From Tundrisphaera lichenicola (GTDB lineage: Bacteria > Planctomycetota > Planctomycetia > Isosphaerales > Isosphaeraceae), in NCBI RefSeq assembly GCF_051175385.1, contig NZ_CP195106.1, forward strand, positions 310,001 through 374,000: a DNA stretch of 64,000 nucleotides, given 5' to 3'. This document shows positions 55,158 through 64,000 of this stretch, piece after piece. The stretch's first letter is position 1. Each line of letters begins with the position of its first letter. The position numbers and the translations under genes were made by a program. The notes under the pieces are model-generated. The model ran no database searches. It saw nothing but the letters and a program-made list of their open reading frames with translations, and had not been told where the DNA came from.

Positions 55158-57647
55158 TCAGTCCTCGTCCTCCTCGGCTCGTTCCCTCGGCAGGACGAAC
55201 GCCGAGTGGACCGGCGGGGGCATGGTCGAATCCTTGCCCTTGACCGCCTTCCAGATGATCTCGTTGAAGACCAGGTCGTCGGCGCGGTCCTCGGCCTCGT
55301 CGAGGTCGAGCTTCATGGACAGGTCGGCGCCGACCGTCTCCTTCGTGTTCCTCGCGTTCAGGTCGACCCGCGCGGGGAGGCTGGTGAAGGGCTTGGTGTC
55401 GAGATCCGGCCCGAAGGCGTTGGCCATCGGCCGGGCGGCGGCGTCGAACTGGCTGAGCGGCTCGGTCCCGAGGATCAGGCCCATCGTCCGGAGCATCGAC
55501 GAGGTGCTGTACATCGTCGAATCGACCGAGTGCCGCTTGATATAAGGGCTGATCGCCAGGGCGGTCGTCCGGTGGGCGTCGACGTGGTCCGACCCGTTCT
55601 GGGCGTCGTCCTCGATGATGAAGACCGCCATCTTCGGCCAGAACTGGCTCTTGCTCAGCCCCTCGATCACCTTGCCGACCGCCAGGTCATTATCGGCGAC
55701 CATCGCGGTGACCGTGGGGACTCCTGGGCGGGTCCCGGAGGTGTGGTCATTCCCCAGCCGGAGGGCGATGAAGTTGGGCAGGTCGCCCGACTTCTCGAAT
55801 TCGGCCAGTTCTGCGAGGAACCGGTCGGCCCGCTTCACATCCGGGTACGACAGGTCGTAGCCCCGGAACTTGGGGTCGAAGTGACCCTTGAGGGTCTCGA
55901 CGCCGGTGGTCGAGGGGTCGTCGGGGGTCTCGCCGTTCTTGATGAACTCGCCGTAGCTCCGGTAGGTCAGGCCCTTCTCGGCGACCCGGTCCCAGAAGTA
56001 GCCGTTGGCGGGGCGGGCGATCTGCAAGACGCCCTCGGCGGGGTAGGGGACCCGGCGATCTCCCCGGTACGAGAGCGGCCAGGTCTTCTCGACGAAGTCC
56101 GAGGCATAGGCTCCCATCGTCCATTCGTGCCCGTCTGCGCTGACCTCGGCGTCGACGTAGAAGTTGTCCAGCAGGACGAATTCCCTGACCAGCGCGTGCA
56201 GGTTGGGCGTGACCTCCTCGGGGAACAGGCAGAGCGAGGGCTCGCCGTTGCCTTCGGGGATGTCGCCGAAGACCTGGTCGTAGGTCCGGTTCTCCTTGAT
56301 GATGTAGATGCAATACTTGATCGGAGAAGGGTCGCCGACCTTCGCCGGGATCGGGTGTCCGGCCACCCGAGTCGGGGCGGGCTCGTTCGACCGATCGCGG
56401 AGCGGGCTGCATTCGTAGACGGTCTTGGTGTAGGCCACGATCTCCTTGGGGGTCGGGACCGGGAGGATCGAGAGCGTCCCCTGGAAGAGCCCGGCGATGT
56501 ACTCGCGCGTGTTGCCCGCGACCCCCGCGACCAGCGGGTTGGGGCCGTCCCGATTGGCCTTCGAGGTCGTCCCCTTGCCGTTGGCGATGTAGAGGGTCTT
56601 GCCCGAGCGGGCGACCCGGACGGAGGTGGGATACCAGCCGGCGGGGATGAAGCCCAGCGGCTTGCTATCGCCCAGCTCCTTGACGTTCACCACGGCCACG
56701 TCGTTGGTGTTGGCGTTGGCGACGAACAGCATCTCCTCGTCGGGGGTCAGGGCCAGCGAGCTGGGGGTCGAGCCCGGGGGGGCGTTGGGGTCGATCGCGG
56801 TGCCGATGGTCTCCACCGCCTTGCCCGCCCCGGCGTCGAAGACGGTGACGGTGTTCCGGTTGGCGTTGGCGACGTAGAGGGTCTTCCCCCCGCGTGCCAG
56901 GAGCATCTCGTTCGGGTGTTCCTGGGTCGCCCAGTGGCCGACCACCTCGGCCTTGCCGGAGTCGATCACGGCGACCTCGGCCTTGTTCCAGAGGCTCACG
57001 TAGAGCTTGCCCGCAGCTTCGTCCCAGGCCAGGCCATAGGGGAACGAGTCGGTCCCCAGGTCGATCTCAGCCTGGAGGTTCCCCGAGCCGTCGAACTTCG
57101 CGGCCGAGTGGCCGAAGGCATTGGCGACCCAGAGGGTCTCGCCATCCTTCGAGACGGCCAGGCCCGCCACGGCGCGGGCTCCCTTCAGCTTCTCGGGATA
57201 CTTGATCTCGGAGCGATTCGTGAGCAGGCCATCGGCATGGTCGAACCGATAGATCACGTCGTCGAAGCCGCCGCTGACGTACAGCCGCTTGCCGTCGGCG
57301 GACCAGGTCAGGCCCTGGAAGCATTCCTTGAGAGCGACCCGGCCGATCACCTTGCCCGAGGCCGCTTCGAGGGTGAGGACCTCGTGCTCGCCATAGCCGG
57401 CGTGGAGGACCGCCAGGACCGGCTCGCTCGGGTGTTCGGCCACGGCGACGGGGAAGTCGCCCAGCTTGGCCTGGCGCCCGGCCGGCTTGAGGGACCAGCC
57501 GTTGGGCAGGAGGACCTTGCCCGCCCGGGTCAGGCCGGGCCAGGTCGGTTTCTCCGGCTTGGTTGGCTCCTGGGCTTGGGCCGTCGTGACCGCCAGTCCC
57601 ACGATCCAGGCCATCCCTACCACCCAGGTTTGCTCGCGTCGTCTCAT
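55158..57647 (-). CDS. Bifunctional YncE-type beta-propeller / phosphoesterase
   Basis: An 829-residue exported protein. The signal peptide ends TTAQAQ. Residues ~55-420 form a YVTN/YncE-like propeller with repeats such as GKRLYVSGGFDDVIYRFD and GKTLYVANANRNTVTVFD. Residues ~440-800 form a phosphoesterase (PF04185-like/alkaline phosphatase superfamily) domain: IIKENRTYDQVFGDI, LDNFYVDAEVSADGHEW and FIIEDDAQNGSDHVDAHRTT. The family fusion is well known; the substrate is not. A decayed copy of its 5' end heads the gene downstream in the window. Confidence 0.93.
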   Translation of the reverse strand: MRRREQTWVVGMAWIVGLAVTTAQAQEPTKPEKPTWPGLTRAGKVLLPNGWSLKPAGRQAKLGDFPVAVAEHPSEPVLAVLHAGYGEHEVLTLEAASGKVIGRVALKECFQGLTWSADGKRLYVSGGFDDVIYRFDHADGLLTNRSEIKYPEKLKGARAVAGLAVSKDGETLWVANAFGHSAAKFDGSGNLQAEIDLGTDSFPYGLAWDEAAGKLYVSLWNKAEVAVIDSGKAEVVGHWATQEHPNEMLLARGGKTLYVANANRNTVTVFDAGAGKAVETIGTAIDPNAPPGSTPSSLALTPDEEMLFVANANTNDVAVVNVKELGDSKPLGFIPAGWYPTSVRVARSGKTLYIANGKGTTSKANRDGPNPLVAGVAGNTREYIAGLFQGTLSILPVPTPKEIVAYTKTVYECSPLRDRSNEPAPTRVAGHPIPAKVGDPSPIKYCIYIIKENRTYDQVFGDIPEGNGEPSLCLFPEEVTPNLHALVREFVLLDNFYVDAEVSADGHEWTMGAYASDFVEKTWPLSYRGDRRVPYPAEGVLQIARPANGYFWDRVAEKGLTYRSYGEFIKNGETPDDPSTTGVETLKGHFDPKFRGYDLSYPDVKRADRFLAELAEFEKSGDLPNFIALRLGNDHTSGTRPGVPTVTAMVADNDLAVGKVIEGLSKSQFWPKMAVFIIEDDAQNGSDHVDAHRTTALAISPYIKRHSVDSTMYSTSSMLRTMGLILGTEPLSQFDAAARPMANAFGPDLDTKPFTSLPARVDLNARNTKETVGADLSMKLDLDEAEDRADDLVFNEIIWKAVKGKDSTMPPPVHSAFVLPRERAEEDED

Positions 57648-57944
57648 CAGGCCGTGCCCCCAACTTGGTCAATCGCCATCCGGTCCCGCGCCGGTGTGTC
57701 GAGTCATCAGCCTAACGACCCGAGGAAGCCTCCACCACCATCGGAGAGCCCAGGACGGGCAATCTTCCCCGAATGCTCATGGATCGTGGATCGCTCGGTT
57801 GGTCCTGACCCGCGACGATCTCGTCCATTGACGAGGGAGCCAGGGACACGACCGAAGGCGTGACGCCGAGCCGCCAGATTAGTAAAAGGGGTAGTGGCAG
57901 AGGATCGCCATAGCGATCGGGCCGCCGGTCATCAAGGTCAGCAT

Positions 57945-59561
57945 CTACGCCCCGACGTTCGCCACGATGGCCGACGATTCGAGGGCGGACCTTGCCGCTT
58001 TGATGCTCGGTTTCGCCGGCATCTTCAGCTGGAGGACCTGGATCAGCGGTGTATTGGCATAGAGCTCGGACTTATCCGCCTTCATTTCCGACAGGTAGAA
58101 TCGCCCGGTCGATGGATCGAAGGCCACTCCGCCCAGGGTCTTGAAGCCGTCGGGGTGCGGGAAGTGGAATCGCCATGTGGAGTAGGGCTTCACGTCCCAG
58201 GGCTTCTTCCGACCCTTCTTCACGGCCGCGAAATCGAGGGCGTCGTAGGCCCAAACCTGGAAGGCGTATTTCCCGCCGACGGAGTGGACACCCTTGTACG
58301 GTCGGTTGGGATCGTTGGCGTCAGCTGCTTCACCGTAGTAGTAATTCCCCGTTCCGATCGAGCCGAAGAAGAGCACCGACCGCGTCTGGGGCACGAAGAC
58401 CGCGTTGAGGCTCGTCACATCCGAGCCGCCGACCGTCGCGTTGAAAAGCGTCGGAGGGTTGCTGTTATAGCGGCCCAGTTTTTGGTGATTCTGATCGTAG
58501 TAGACGTATGGAATGGCCCGATTGACGCCGGCGCCGAGCTTATTCGGATCGAAGCCGAACGCGGACGGCCCGTAAGAAGTTCTTGAGATGATACTCAGGG
58601 CCGCCTGGCCGGTCAGGTAAGACGACCCGAGGGTGGAATGCCATTCGGTCGGGATCTGTGTCATGTATCCGCCGACGAATCCGCCCCCGAGGTTGCCGAC
58701 CTGGTAGAGCCCGCGGGCACGGGCCGATGCCAGGTTGAGCGAGTCGAGCTTGAAGTGGGATTGTCTCACTCTCCCGGTTCCATCGTACGTGTTGAACGCC
58801 GTCCCGACGAGTTGCCCGTTGACGACCATCAGGCCACCGATCGCCTCCATGCCGCCCAGGCTCATCTCCGGCGGGTTGTCGGGTAGCTTGGGCAGGACCT
58901 TCACGAACGGCTGCAGCACCGAGGCGACGGCGAGGTTGCCGAGGTTGGTGCTGTTGACGATCGAATGCGGGATCGCGATCTCGGCGACGGCCTGGTCCTG
59001 GGGTTGCCCGACGGCGAACAGCGAGTGGTTCGCGGGGTTGTACGCCAGCGCCGAGCCGCCATATTGGAACGACGAGGCCCCAAACTGCTGGCTAGGGACC
59101 CGGAACGCCCCGACATACTTGAGATTCGACTGGTCGAGGAGCGGTAGCTGGTCCACGCCAGCCGATGCCGCGGCCGCGGTGAACGACAACCTCACCGGAG
59201 TCACCATCGGGTTGCCCGCCACGGCCCGGGTCGGCTTCTGCTTCTCGGGATACTTGATCTCGGAGCGATTCGTGAGCAGGCCATCGGCATGGTCGAACCG
59301 ATAGATTACGTCGTCGAAGCCGCCGCTGACATACAGCCGCTCGCCGTCGGCGGACCAGGTGATCCCCTGGAAGCACTCATTGTGCGCGACCCGGCCGATC
59401 ACCTTGCCCGAGGCCGGGTCGCCGAGCTTGGCCTGACGCCCGGCCGGCTTGAGGGACCTCGGTTTCTCCGGCTTGGTTGGCTCCTGGGCGTGGGCCGTCG
59501 TGATCGCCATTCCCAGGATCCAGGCCAACCCGACCACCCAGGTTTGCTCGCGTCGTCTCAT
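57945..59561 (-). CDS. Chimeric secreted protein: YncE-derived N-terminus on unrelated body
   Basis: A 538-residue protein. Residues 1-~115 are nearly identical to the start of the YncE/phosphoesterase protein (MRRREQTWVVGLAWILGM against MRRREQTWVVGMAWIVGL, and KLYVSGG-type GERLYVSGGFDDVIYRFDHA), minus two in-frame segments. From ~116 (NPMVTPVRLSFTAAAA) the sequence is unrelated. The body contains NLKYVGAFRVPSQQFGASSF and TLGGVAFDPSTGRFYLSEMK, and looks like an all-beta secreted protein of unknown family. The intact frame and shared signal peptide suggest it is expressed and exported. Confidence 0.8.
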   Translation of the reverse strand: MRRREQTWVVGLAWILGMAITTAHAQEPTKPEKPRSLKPAGRQAKLGDPASGKVIGRVAHNECFQGITWSADGERLYVSGGFDDVIYRFDHADGLLTNRSEIKYPEKQKPTRAVAGNPMVTPVRLSFTAAAASAGVDQLPLLDQSNLKYVGAFRVPSQQFGASSFQYGGSALAYNPANHSLFAVGQPQDQAVAEIAIPHSIVNSTNLGNLAVASVLQPFVKVLPKLPDNPPEMSLGGMEAIGGLMVVNGQLVGTAFNTYDGTGRVRQSHFKLDSLNLASARARGLYQVGNLGGGFVGGYMTQIPTEWHSTLGSSYLTGQAALSIISRTSYGPSAFGFDPNKLGAGVNRAIPYVYYDQNHQKLGRYNSNPPTLFNATVGGSDVTSLNAVFVPQTRSVLFFGSIGTGNYYYGEAADANDPNRPYKGVHSVGGKYAFQVWAYDALDFAAVKKGRKKPWDVKPYSTWRFHFPHPDGFKTLGGVAFDPSTGRFYLSEMKADKSELYANTPLIQVLQLKMPAKPSIKAARSALESSAIVANVGA

Positions 59562-59754
59562 CAGGCCGTGCCCCCAGCTTGGTGATTCGCCGTCGCGTGC
59601 CGGCGCTTGCCGGCTTGACGAATTGTCCAGCGTACCGACCCGAGTCAGTCTCGGCCACAGTCGGAGAGGCCGAGGCTGGCATTCGTCCCCGAACCCTCAC
59701 GGAGGGGACCGGGACGAGTCGCGATCATCCCGGTCCCCCACCCCTCGGTCCGGA

Positions 59755-60249
59755 TCAGAGCTGGCCGGCGTCCTCGACGGTGATCTTGGCCGAGGTCTTG
59801 CCGCTGCCCGATCCCAGGGCCTCGATCGTCTTGACCAGGTCCGAACCTTCGGTCACCTCGCCGAAGACGACGTGCTTGCCGTTGAGCCAGTCGGTCGGCA
59901 CGGTCGTGATGAAGAACTGCGAACCATTGGTGTTCGGCCCGGCGTTGGCCATCGACAGGAGGAACGGCTTGTCGTGCTTGAGTTGGAAATTCTCGTCGGC
60001 GAACTTGTTGCCGTAGATCGACTTGCCGCCGGTCCCGTTGTGGTTGGTGAAGTCGCCCCCCTGGAGCATGAAGTTGGGGATGACCCGGTGGAACGACGAC
60101 CCCTTGTAGCCGAACCCCTTCTCGTAGGTGCAGAGGGCCCGGAAGTTCTCGGCCGTCTTGGGGACCACGTCGTCATACAACTCCATGGTGATCCGTCCGG
60201 AAGGCTTGCCGTCGATGCTGATGTCGAAGTAGACGCGTGGTCTGGCCAT
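59755..60249 (-). CDS. ppiA: Cyclophilin-type peptidyl-prolyl isomerase
   Basis: A 164-residue single-domain cyclophilin. Its motifs are VYFDISIDGKPSGRITMELY, FHRVIPNFMLQGGDF (catalytic Arg and Gln), LSMANAGPNTNGSQFFITT and WLNGKHVVFGEV. No signal peptide is present from ATG 60249, so it is predicted to be cytoplasmic, unlike periplasmic PpiA; the symbol denotes the family only. An upstream frame to 60294 gives no useful extension. Confidence 0.93.
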   Translation of the reverse strand: MARPRVYFDISIDGKPSGRITMELYDDVVPKTAENFRALCTYEKGFGYKGSSFHRVIPNFMLQGGDFTNHNGTGGKSIYGNKFADENFQLKHDKPFLLSMANAGPNTNGSQFFITTVPTDWLNGKHVVFGEVTEGSDLVKTIEALGSGSGKTSAKITVEDAGQL

Positions 60250-60471
60250 GCTCGTATCACTCTCTCGAAAAAAATCCGTTTGCGATCCGGCCACTCGAAT
60301 GAGTGCCTGACCGGATCTTACCCGGATTGGACGTCTCGAAGAATCCCCCGGCGATGCCCCCGAGCCTCCGGCTCGATCGGTCGGAGGCCCGTTGCACCCT
60401 GGCGGCCCGGCTCCTCGGGGCTAGAATGGAACGTCTGGCGAGTCCCTGGGGATCCTCGGAAAAGGTGGGCG

Positions 60472-61170
60472 ATGATCCGACATGCGACCGCGATGGCGGC
60501 CCTGGCCGTGACCCTCCTCGGGGCGGGGGCGGGCGAGGCTCCGACGACTCGCCGCGAGGCCCAGCAAGCCCTGAAGCCTTACGGGCCGCTGGTCGGGAGC
60601 TGGCGAGGGACAGGCCAGCCCCAGCGCGGGCGATCCCAGGGGGCCTGGCAGGAATCGGCGGGCTGGGCCTGGAAGCTCACCGACGACTCGGCGGCGCTGG
60701 CGATCGACTTCGAGAAGGGGAAGTATCTCAAGTCGGCCCGGCTGAGACCGGGTCCCGAGGCGAAGTCGTTCGTCCTCGAAGCGACGATGGCCGACGATAC
60801 GAGCCGGAGTTTCTCGGGGAAGCTCGAACCCGGCAAGCCCCTGACCCTCCTGGCCGACGAACCGGGCGAGGGGGTCCGCCGGATCACCCTGACCATCCCC
60901 AACGAGAACCGGTTCCTCCTGCTCCTGGAGTCGAGGCCCTCGCCCCGGGCTTACGCCCGGATCGCCGAGGTGGGATACACCCGGAACGGAGTCCCCTTCG
61001 CGAGCGGCGACTCGGGGCCGACCTGCATCGTGACCGAGGGGAGGGGGACGATCGCGGTGACGTATCAGGGCAAGACCTATCACGTCTGCTGCACCGGCTG
61101 CCGAGATCTGTTTAACCAGGACCCCGCCGCAGTGATCGCCGAGGCCGAGGCCCGCAAGAAAGGGAAGTAG
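60472..61170 (+). CDS. Exported protein with C-terminal TRASH/YHS-like metal-binding motif
   Basis: A 232-residue protein with a signal peptide (MAALAVTLLGAGAGEA). Residues ~38-170 form a beta-rich domain starting YGPLVGSWRGTGQPQRG. The last ~55 residues read GPTCIVTEGRGTIAVTYQGK, then TYHVCCTGCRDLF, the Cys...CCxGC pattern of TRASH/YHS domains that bind heavy-metal ions. A role in metal sensing or sequestration is inferred. ATG 60472 is set by the signal peptide. Confidence 0.8.
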   Translation: MIRHATAMAALAVTLLGAGAGEAPTTRREAQQALKPYGPLVGSWRGTGQPQRGRSQGAWQESAGWAWKLTDDSAALAIDFEKGKYLKSARLRPGPEAKSFVLEATMADDTSRSFSGKLEPGKPLTLLADEPGEGVRRITLTIPNENRFLLLLESRPSPRAYARIAEVGYTRNGVPFASGDSGPTCIVTEGRGTIAVTYQGKTYHVCCTGCRDLFNQDPAAVIAEAEARKKGK

Positions 61171-61460
61171 CGATCGAGTCCGGCTTCCACGTCGATCATT
61201 CCGGGATGAGATTAATTCGAGCAAGGCCGGGAGTCCGTTTCCTGTTTCCTCGACGACAGGTCAAAATCGCAATAAACGGAATCCGCATCATGAGCACGTG
61301 CTCGACCCGGGCCCCTCTGGCCCTGATCTGGTTGTTCTCTCATTCCTCTTGGGAGGTCAGATCAGGTTGACCGTCCTGGCGGCCATCCAGCGGCCCCGGT
61401 GGGCTAGCGATCGTCCTCGCCGTCTATAAACGAGACGTGCCATCGCCGGGGCCTCCCGGG
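61171..61460. other. Intergenic region between convergent genes
   Basis: No gene, repeat or clear terminator is seen. Confidence 0.4.
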
Positions 61461-61793
61461 TCAAATCGCTTCGCCGATCAACGTGGAGATTACCGGCTCC
61501 ATCTCCTGCCAAATCGGCTCGTAGAAGGTCCGCATCCGCGATCTCGGCGCCTCCCGGCCTGACGCCGAGACCCATTGGATATAGTGGGGGCGCTCCTTGG
61601 ACCAGAAGTAGCGATGACGGTGCAGGTTGGTCTCGCCGATGAGGCTCGGGATGTTGTGCAGGAACTCGACCTCGGCTCGAATCCAAGGGGTGTCGTCCTC
61701 GTCGGCGGCCTGACGGAGCACTAGGAGGCCGACGGTCAACATCTGGAGGTAGAAGGCGTCGAGGCTTTCCACGCTCTTGGCTCCCGTACGCAT
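61461..61793 (-). CDS. Small hypothetical protein
   Basis: A 110-residue soluble, helical protein with many aromatic residues (AEVEFLHNIPSLIGETNLHR, HRYFWSKERPHYIQWVSAS). It has no signal peptide, membrane helix or known domain. It starts 19 bp after the upstream membrane protein's stop, suggesting a two-gene operon. Codon use looks normal for the genome, with GC-rich third positions. Confidence 0.6.
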   Translation of the reverse strand: MRTGAKSVESLDAFYLQMLTVGLLVLRQAADEDDTPWIRAEVEFLHNIPSLIGETNLHRHRYFWSKERPHYIQWVSASGREAPRSRMRTFYEPIWQEMEPVISTLIGEAI

Positions 61794-61812
61794 CGTTTAT
61801 AATTCACCCATA

Positions 61813-62145
61813 TCAGTACTTTGGCACGGGTGGAATTGATTCGATGGGAAGCCAAGGGTAGCGGGCGGCCCGCCGGTAATTGGCTCGCTGGAGAGTGATA
61901 AAGTCCACCATTCGGTGCCCGTAGTTCACCAGACGAGCCTCGTCGGGGGTGAGGCCCCTTCCGGACCGCCTCTCCAGGGCCACGGTATCGGCGAGATAAA
62001 GCTGTTGCTTCTCCAACAGCCCCCGTGCGTGGAACTCATAGTAGATCGACCGGCTTGCCAGGACTCCGCCCCAGAGCAACAAGGCCACCACCACCACCCC
62101 GAACATCATCATCCGGACTGTGAGTCTGAAGTGGGGAAGTCGCAT
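61813..62145 (-). CDS. Small membrane-anchored hypothetical protein
   Basis: A 110-residue protein. FRLTVRMMMFGVVVVALLLW at the N-terminus is a membrane anchor of a form very common in planctomycetes (RFTVRxMMxxVAVVAL). The exposed part has LLEKQQLYLADTVALERRSG and HRMVDFITLQRANYRRAARY. Related proteins share a tail where a short 'HRRMAEYHRRLAEKYE'-like helix carries the substrate-independent scaffold; no function is known. It leads the small operon with the next gene. Confidence 0.65.
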   Translation of the reverse strand: MRLPHFRLTVRMMMFGVVVVALLLWGGVLASRSIYYEFHARGLLEKQQLYLADTVALERRSGRGLTPDEARLVNYGHRMVDFITLQRANYRRAARYPWLPIESIPPVPKY

Positions 62146-62530
62146 GTCCTGGTCCTGTAAATTCTCGCTGCTACTCCACTCGTGCCAACTTCGATTTGAC
62201 GTAAGTCCAATGGCAACGGGCGAAATCCGAACGATTTCGGGGAGGTAATGAGGCGTTACAGGTTTGACGGTCGTAAAACGGCCTCCTCAGACTACCAGGG
62301 GCGTGGGCTCGGCGGCCACCGAAATCCCCCTGCTGGCGAATCCCCGCGAATCTACCCCTCTTACCCGAACAGATCCGAGTGCTTACCTGTCCGGGCTAGG
62401 ATCAGCCTGGTGGGCGTCGTCCGATGACCCAACCGAGCGAGAACCGCTGTAGTCGTCGAGGGGCCACGGGCGTTAAAGTGGGGTCCCGGCTCATGCCTTC
62501 CTTGAACCCTGCCCCAGCCAGAACCCACCG
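62146..62530. other. Intergenic divergent promoter region
   Basis: It separates the divergent small-protein operon and EamA gene. I see no gene, repeat or defined regulatory site. Confidence 0.4.
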
Positions 62531-63490
62531 ATGCCCGAACAGCCAATCTCGGACCGGATCGATGCCGCGGGGCTCTCGGCGGCGACGCTTTGTTGCTTCC
62601 TCTGGGGGGGCAATGCCGTCGCGGTCAAGTACGCGATCTCTCCCGAAGGGCTCCCGCCGATCGGCGGCGCGGCGATCCGGTTCCTGATCAGCCTGCCGGT
62701 GGTCCTCCTGTTCTGCCGGCGGGCCGGGATGGTCTGGAAGGTCGAGCGCCGGTACTGGTGGCTCCTGATCGCTCACGGCTTCCTGACGGCCATTCAGATC
62801 GGCTCGTTCAACTGGGGGACCAGCCACAGCGAGGCGGGGCGGTCTTCGGTGTTCATCAACATCCACCCGCTGGTCGTCGCCCCGCTGGCCTGGCTTCTTC
62901 TGGGAGAGCATCTCGGCTGGCGGGGGATCGCGGGCCTGCTGGCGGCGGCGGCTGGCGTGGCCGTGATGCTGGCCCGGCCCCTGATGCTGGGCGGGGGCCT
63001 GATGGGCGACCTTGTCGTTTTGGCCTCGGGCGTGATCTTCGGGCTCCAGGCGATCGCCCAGAAGAAGACTTTCCCGATCATCCCGCCGACCACCCTCCTG
63101 CTGGCCCAGTCGACTTTGGCCATCCCGATCTCATTCCTCTATAGCGCGGGGTTCGAGGGTTTCGAGAGCTATCACTTCACGACCGAGGCGATCTGGGGCC
63201 TGATCTACCAGGGCCTGTTCGTCTCGGGGGTGGCCTTCGCGGTCTGGATGCTCCTGCTCAGGCGCTACCCCGCCGGTCGGCTGGCCGCCGTCGCCTTTCT
63301 GACGCCGCTGTTCGGGATCTCGATCGCCACGTTCACCAGGGGCGAACCGTTCACGATCCCGCTGGCCGTTGGGAGCACGCTGGTCGGTCTGGGAATCTAT
63401 CTGGTGACGGGCGAGAAGAAGAGGTCGGTGGAATCCGCCCGACCCGCTCCGTCGATGGTACCGGAGGCGGAATCTGCCCGACGGCCGTGA
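62531..63490 (+). CDS. EamA/DMT-family transporter
   Basis: A 319-residue protein with ten predicted transmembrane helices in two EamA halves. The first half has LCCFLWGGNAVAVKYAISPE and SVFINIHPLVVAPLAWLLLG. The second has LASGVIFGLQAIAQKKTFPI and GRLAAVAFLTPLFGISIA. Substrates of this superfamily include metabolites and amino acids and cannot be told from sequence. The C-terminal ~25 residues are polar. A strong hairpin follows at 63529. Confidence 0.9.
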   Translation: MPEQPISDRIDAAGLSAATLCCFLWGGNAVAVKYAISPEGLPPIGGAAIRFLISLPVVLLFCRRAGMVWKVERRYWWLLIAHGFLTAIQIGSFNWGTSHSEAGRSSVFINIHPLVVAPLAWLLLGEHLGWRGIAGLLAAAAGVAVMLARPLMLGGGLMGDLVVLASGVIFGLQAIAQKKTFPIIPPTTLLLAQSTLAIPISFLYSAGFEGFESYHFTTEAIWGLIYQGLFVSGVAFAVWMLLLRRYPAGRLAAVAFLTPLFGISIATFTRGEPFTIPLAVGSTLVGLGIYLVTGEKKRSVESARPAPSMVPEAESARRP

Positions 63491-63528
63491 ACCTTCGGCC
63501 ATCCGATCGCACCCCGGTTGCCGATCGA

Positions 63529-63554
63529 GGGTCCTCCCGAATACGGGAGGACCC
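63529..63554 (+). terminator. Hairpin after EamA transporter
   Basis: GGGTCCTCCCG, AATA, then the exact inverse (11-bp stem), 39 bp after the stop. There is no long T-tract. Confidence 0.6.
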
Positions 63555-63760
63555 CGCCCTCTAGTACCCGCCAAGGCGGCAACTCCCTGTACTGGAATCG
63601 GATATTAATGAGTGTCAGGGCAGTCGTCCGCATCGCGAGGGTATCGGGCTGTTTCAGCGAATCACGAACGAATGGCACACCCTAGGGCAGGGCGAACCCC
63701 GCCCCACGAAGCGGAATCGGGTTCGTCGCAATCGGGATCGCCGCAAGCAGGCACGATCGC

Positions 63761-64000
63761 ATGAGGCCGAGCGAGAGGCGATCAGGCACGGAAGAGGTCG
63801 AGACTCGACAGCACCGCGGCCGCCGGCAGAAAAATGTCCTGTTTCGCGTCGCCGCGATCTTTCTCGGCCTGTCGCCGCTGGTGGTGAGCGAGTTGGCCCT
63901 CCGCGCGTTGGACCTCTGGCGCCGACGCCGAGCAAGGCCGTTCGGTTCTTCGGGTTCGCCGGCCGATCGCCGCTGTTCGAGCTCGATCCCGAGGATGGAT
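63761..64000 (+). CDS. Partial membrane-anchored protein, possibly frameshifted
   Basis: It runs off the window. From ATG 63761 the first ~50 codons give a basic N-terminus then FRVAAIFLGLSPLVVSELAL, an anchor like those of planctomycete SGNH-hydrolase or TPR proteins ('LxxELxLRxL'). After LRALDL the ATG frame becomes Arg/Ser-rich, whereas the -1 frame from 63919 reads APTPSKAVRFFGFAGRSPLF, then ELDPEDG, which looks like genuine protein. A one-base loss near 63915-63920 is suspected. Confidence 0.45.
   Translation, partial: MRPSERRSGTEEVETRQHRGRRQKNVLFRVAAIFLGLSPLVVSELALRALDLWRRRRARPFGSSGSPADRRCSSSIPRMD

Overview
The window comes from the chromosome of a high-GC planctomycete, most likely of the Isosphaeraceae type. 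This is inferred from its gene families, not from any search: a DUF1559 pilin-like protein, a DUF1549/DUF1553 plus DUF1501 pair, a TIGR03067 protein, a YncE/phosphoesterase fusion, an ASPIC/UnbV repeat protein, long Ser/Thr kinases, and SD-poor starts including GTG and TTG. I see no tRNA, rRNA or CRISPR array.

Layout. 1-5.2 kb: a membrane protein, then on the minus strand nadD, a Uma2 nuclease, trpS and a TPR lipoprotein. 5.65-11.5 kb: a tight plus-strand operon running DUF1559, transthyretin-like lipoprotein, DUF1549/DUF1553, DUF1501, multi-EF-hand protein. It faces an ECF sigma factor. 12.5-15.6 kb: small secreted or membrane proteins and a lipase-like lipoprotein. 15.9-22.1 kb: a mobile-element nest with a group II intron inserted inside a unit of a GACGCAGGGG tandem array, an IS110 element with two orphan copies of its 5' non-coding region, and a frameshifted IS630. 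22.1-23.8 kb: a TIGR03067 protein and a TacAT-type toxin-antitoxin pair with an operator palindrome. 24.7-25.1 kb: a guanidine-II (mini-ykkC) riboswitch in front of a SugE/Gdx exporter.

25.1-34.8 kb: a Nudix protein, a large Ser/Thr kinase, a cupin protein, a Rieske-like protein lacking a cluster histidine, two hydrolase-type or secreted proteins, queA and a GT4 glycosyltransferase. 34.8-40.5 kb: a repeat-rich spacer followed by an AT-rich island. The island carries an AlbA_2 (Schlafen-like) protein, a three-gene operon (dual-OB-like protein, DUF488, DUF488) and a tyrosine recombinase, and is the best candidate for a little-described, possibly defensive, system. 40.8-54.9 kb: envelope and housekeeping genes, namely glycerophosphodiesterase, an ASPIC/UnbV protein, an esterase, MscL, a divergent MurE-like ligase, DUF4304, a LysM protein overlapping rsmH, and three planctomycete-type proteins.

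55.1-59.7 kb: a YncE/phosphoesterase gene and downstream of it a chimeric gene whose first ~115 codons and upstream region are a decayed copy of the YncE gene's 5' end. 59.7-64 kb: cyclophilin, a TRASH-like metal-binding protein, two small proteins, an EamA transporter and a truncated gene at the right edge that looks frameshifted.

Functional links supported by spacing are the 5.65-11.5 kb operon, the TA pair, the riboswitch and exporter, the dual-OB/DUF488/DUF488 operon, and rsmH with the LysM gene. Most other adjacencies look incidental. All family names are from recognition of motifs in the translated sequence; none was checked by search.
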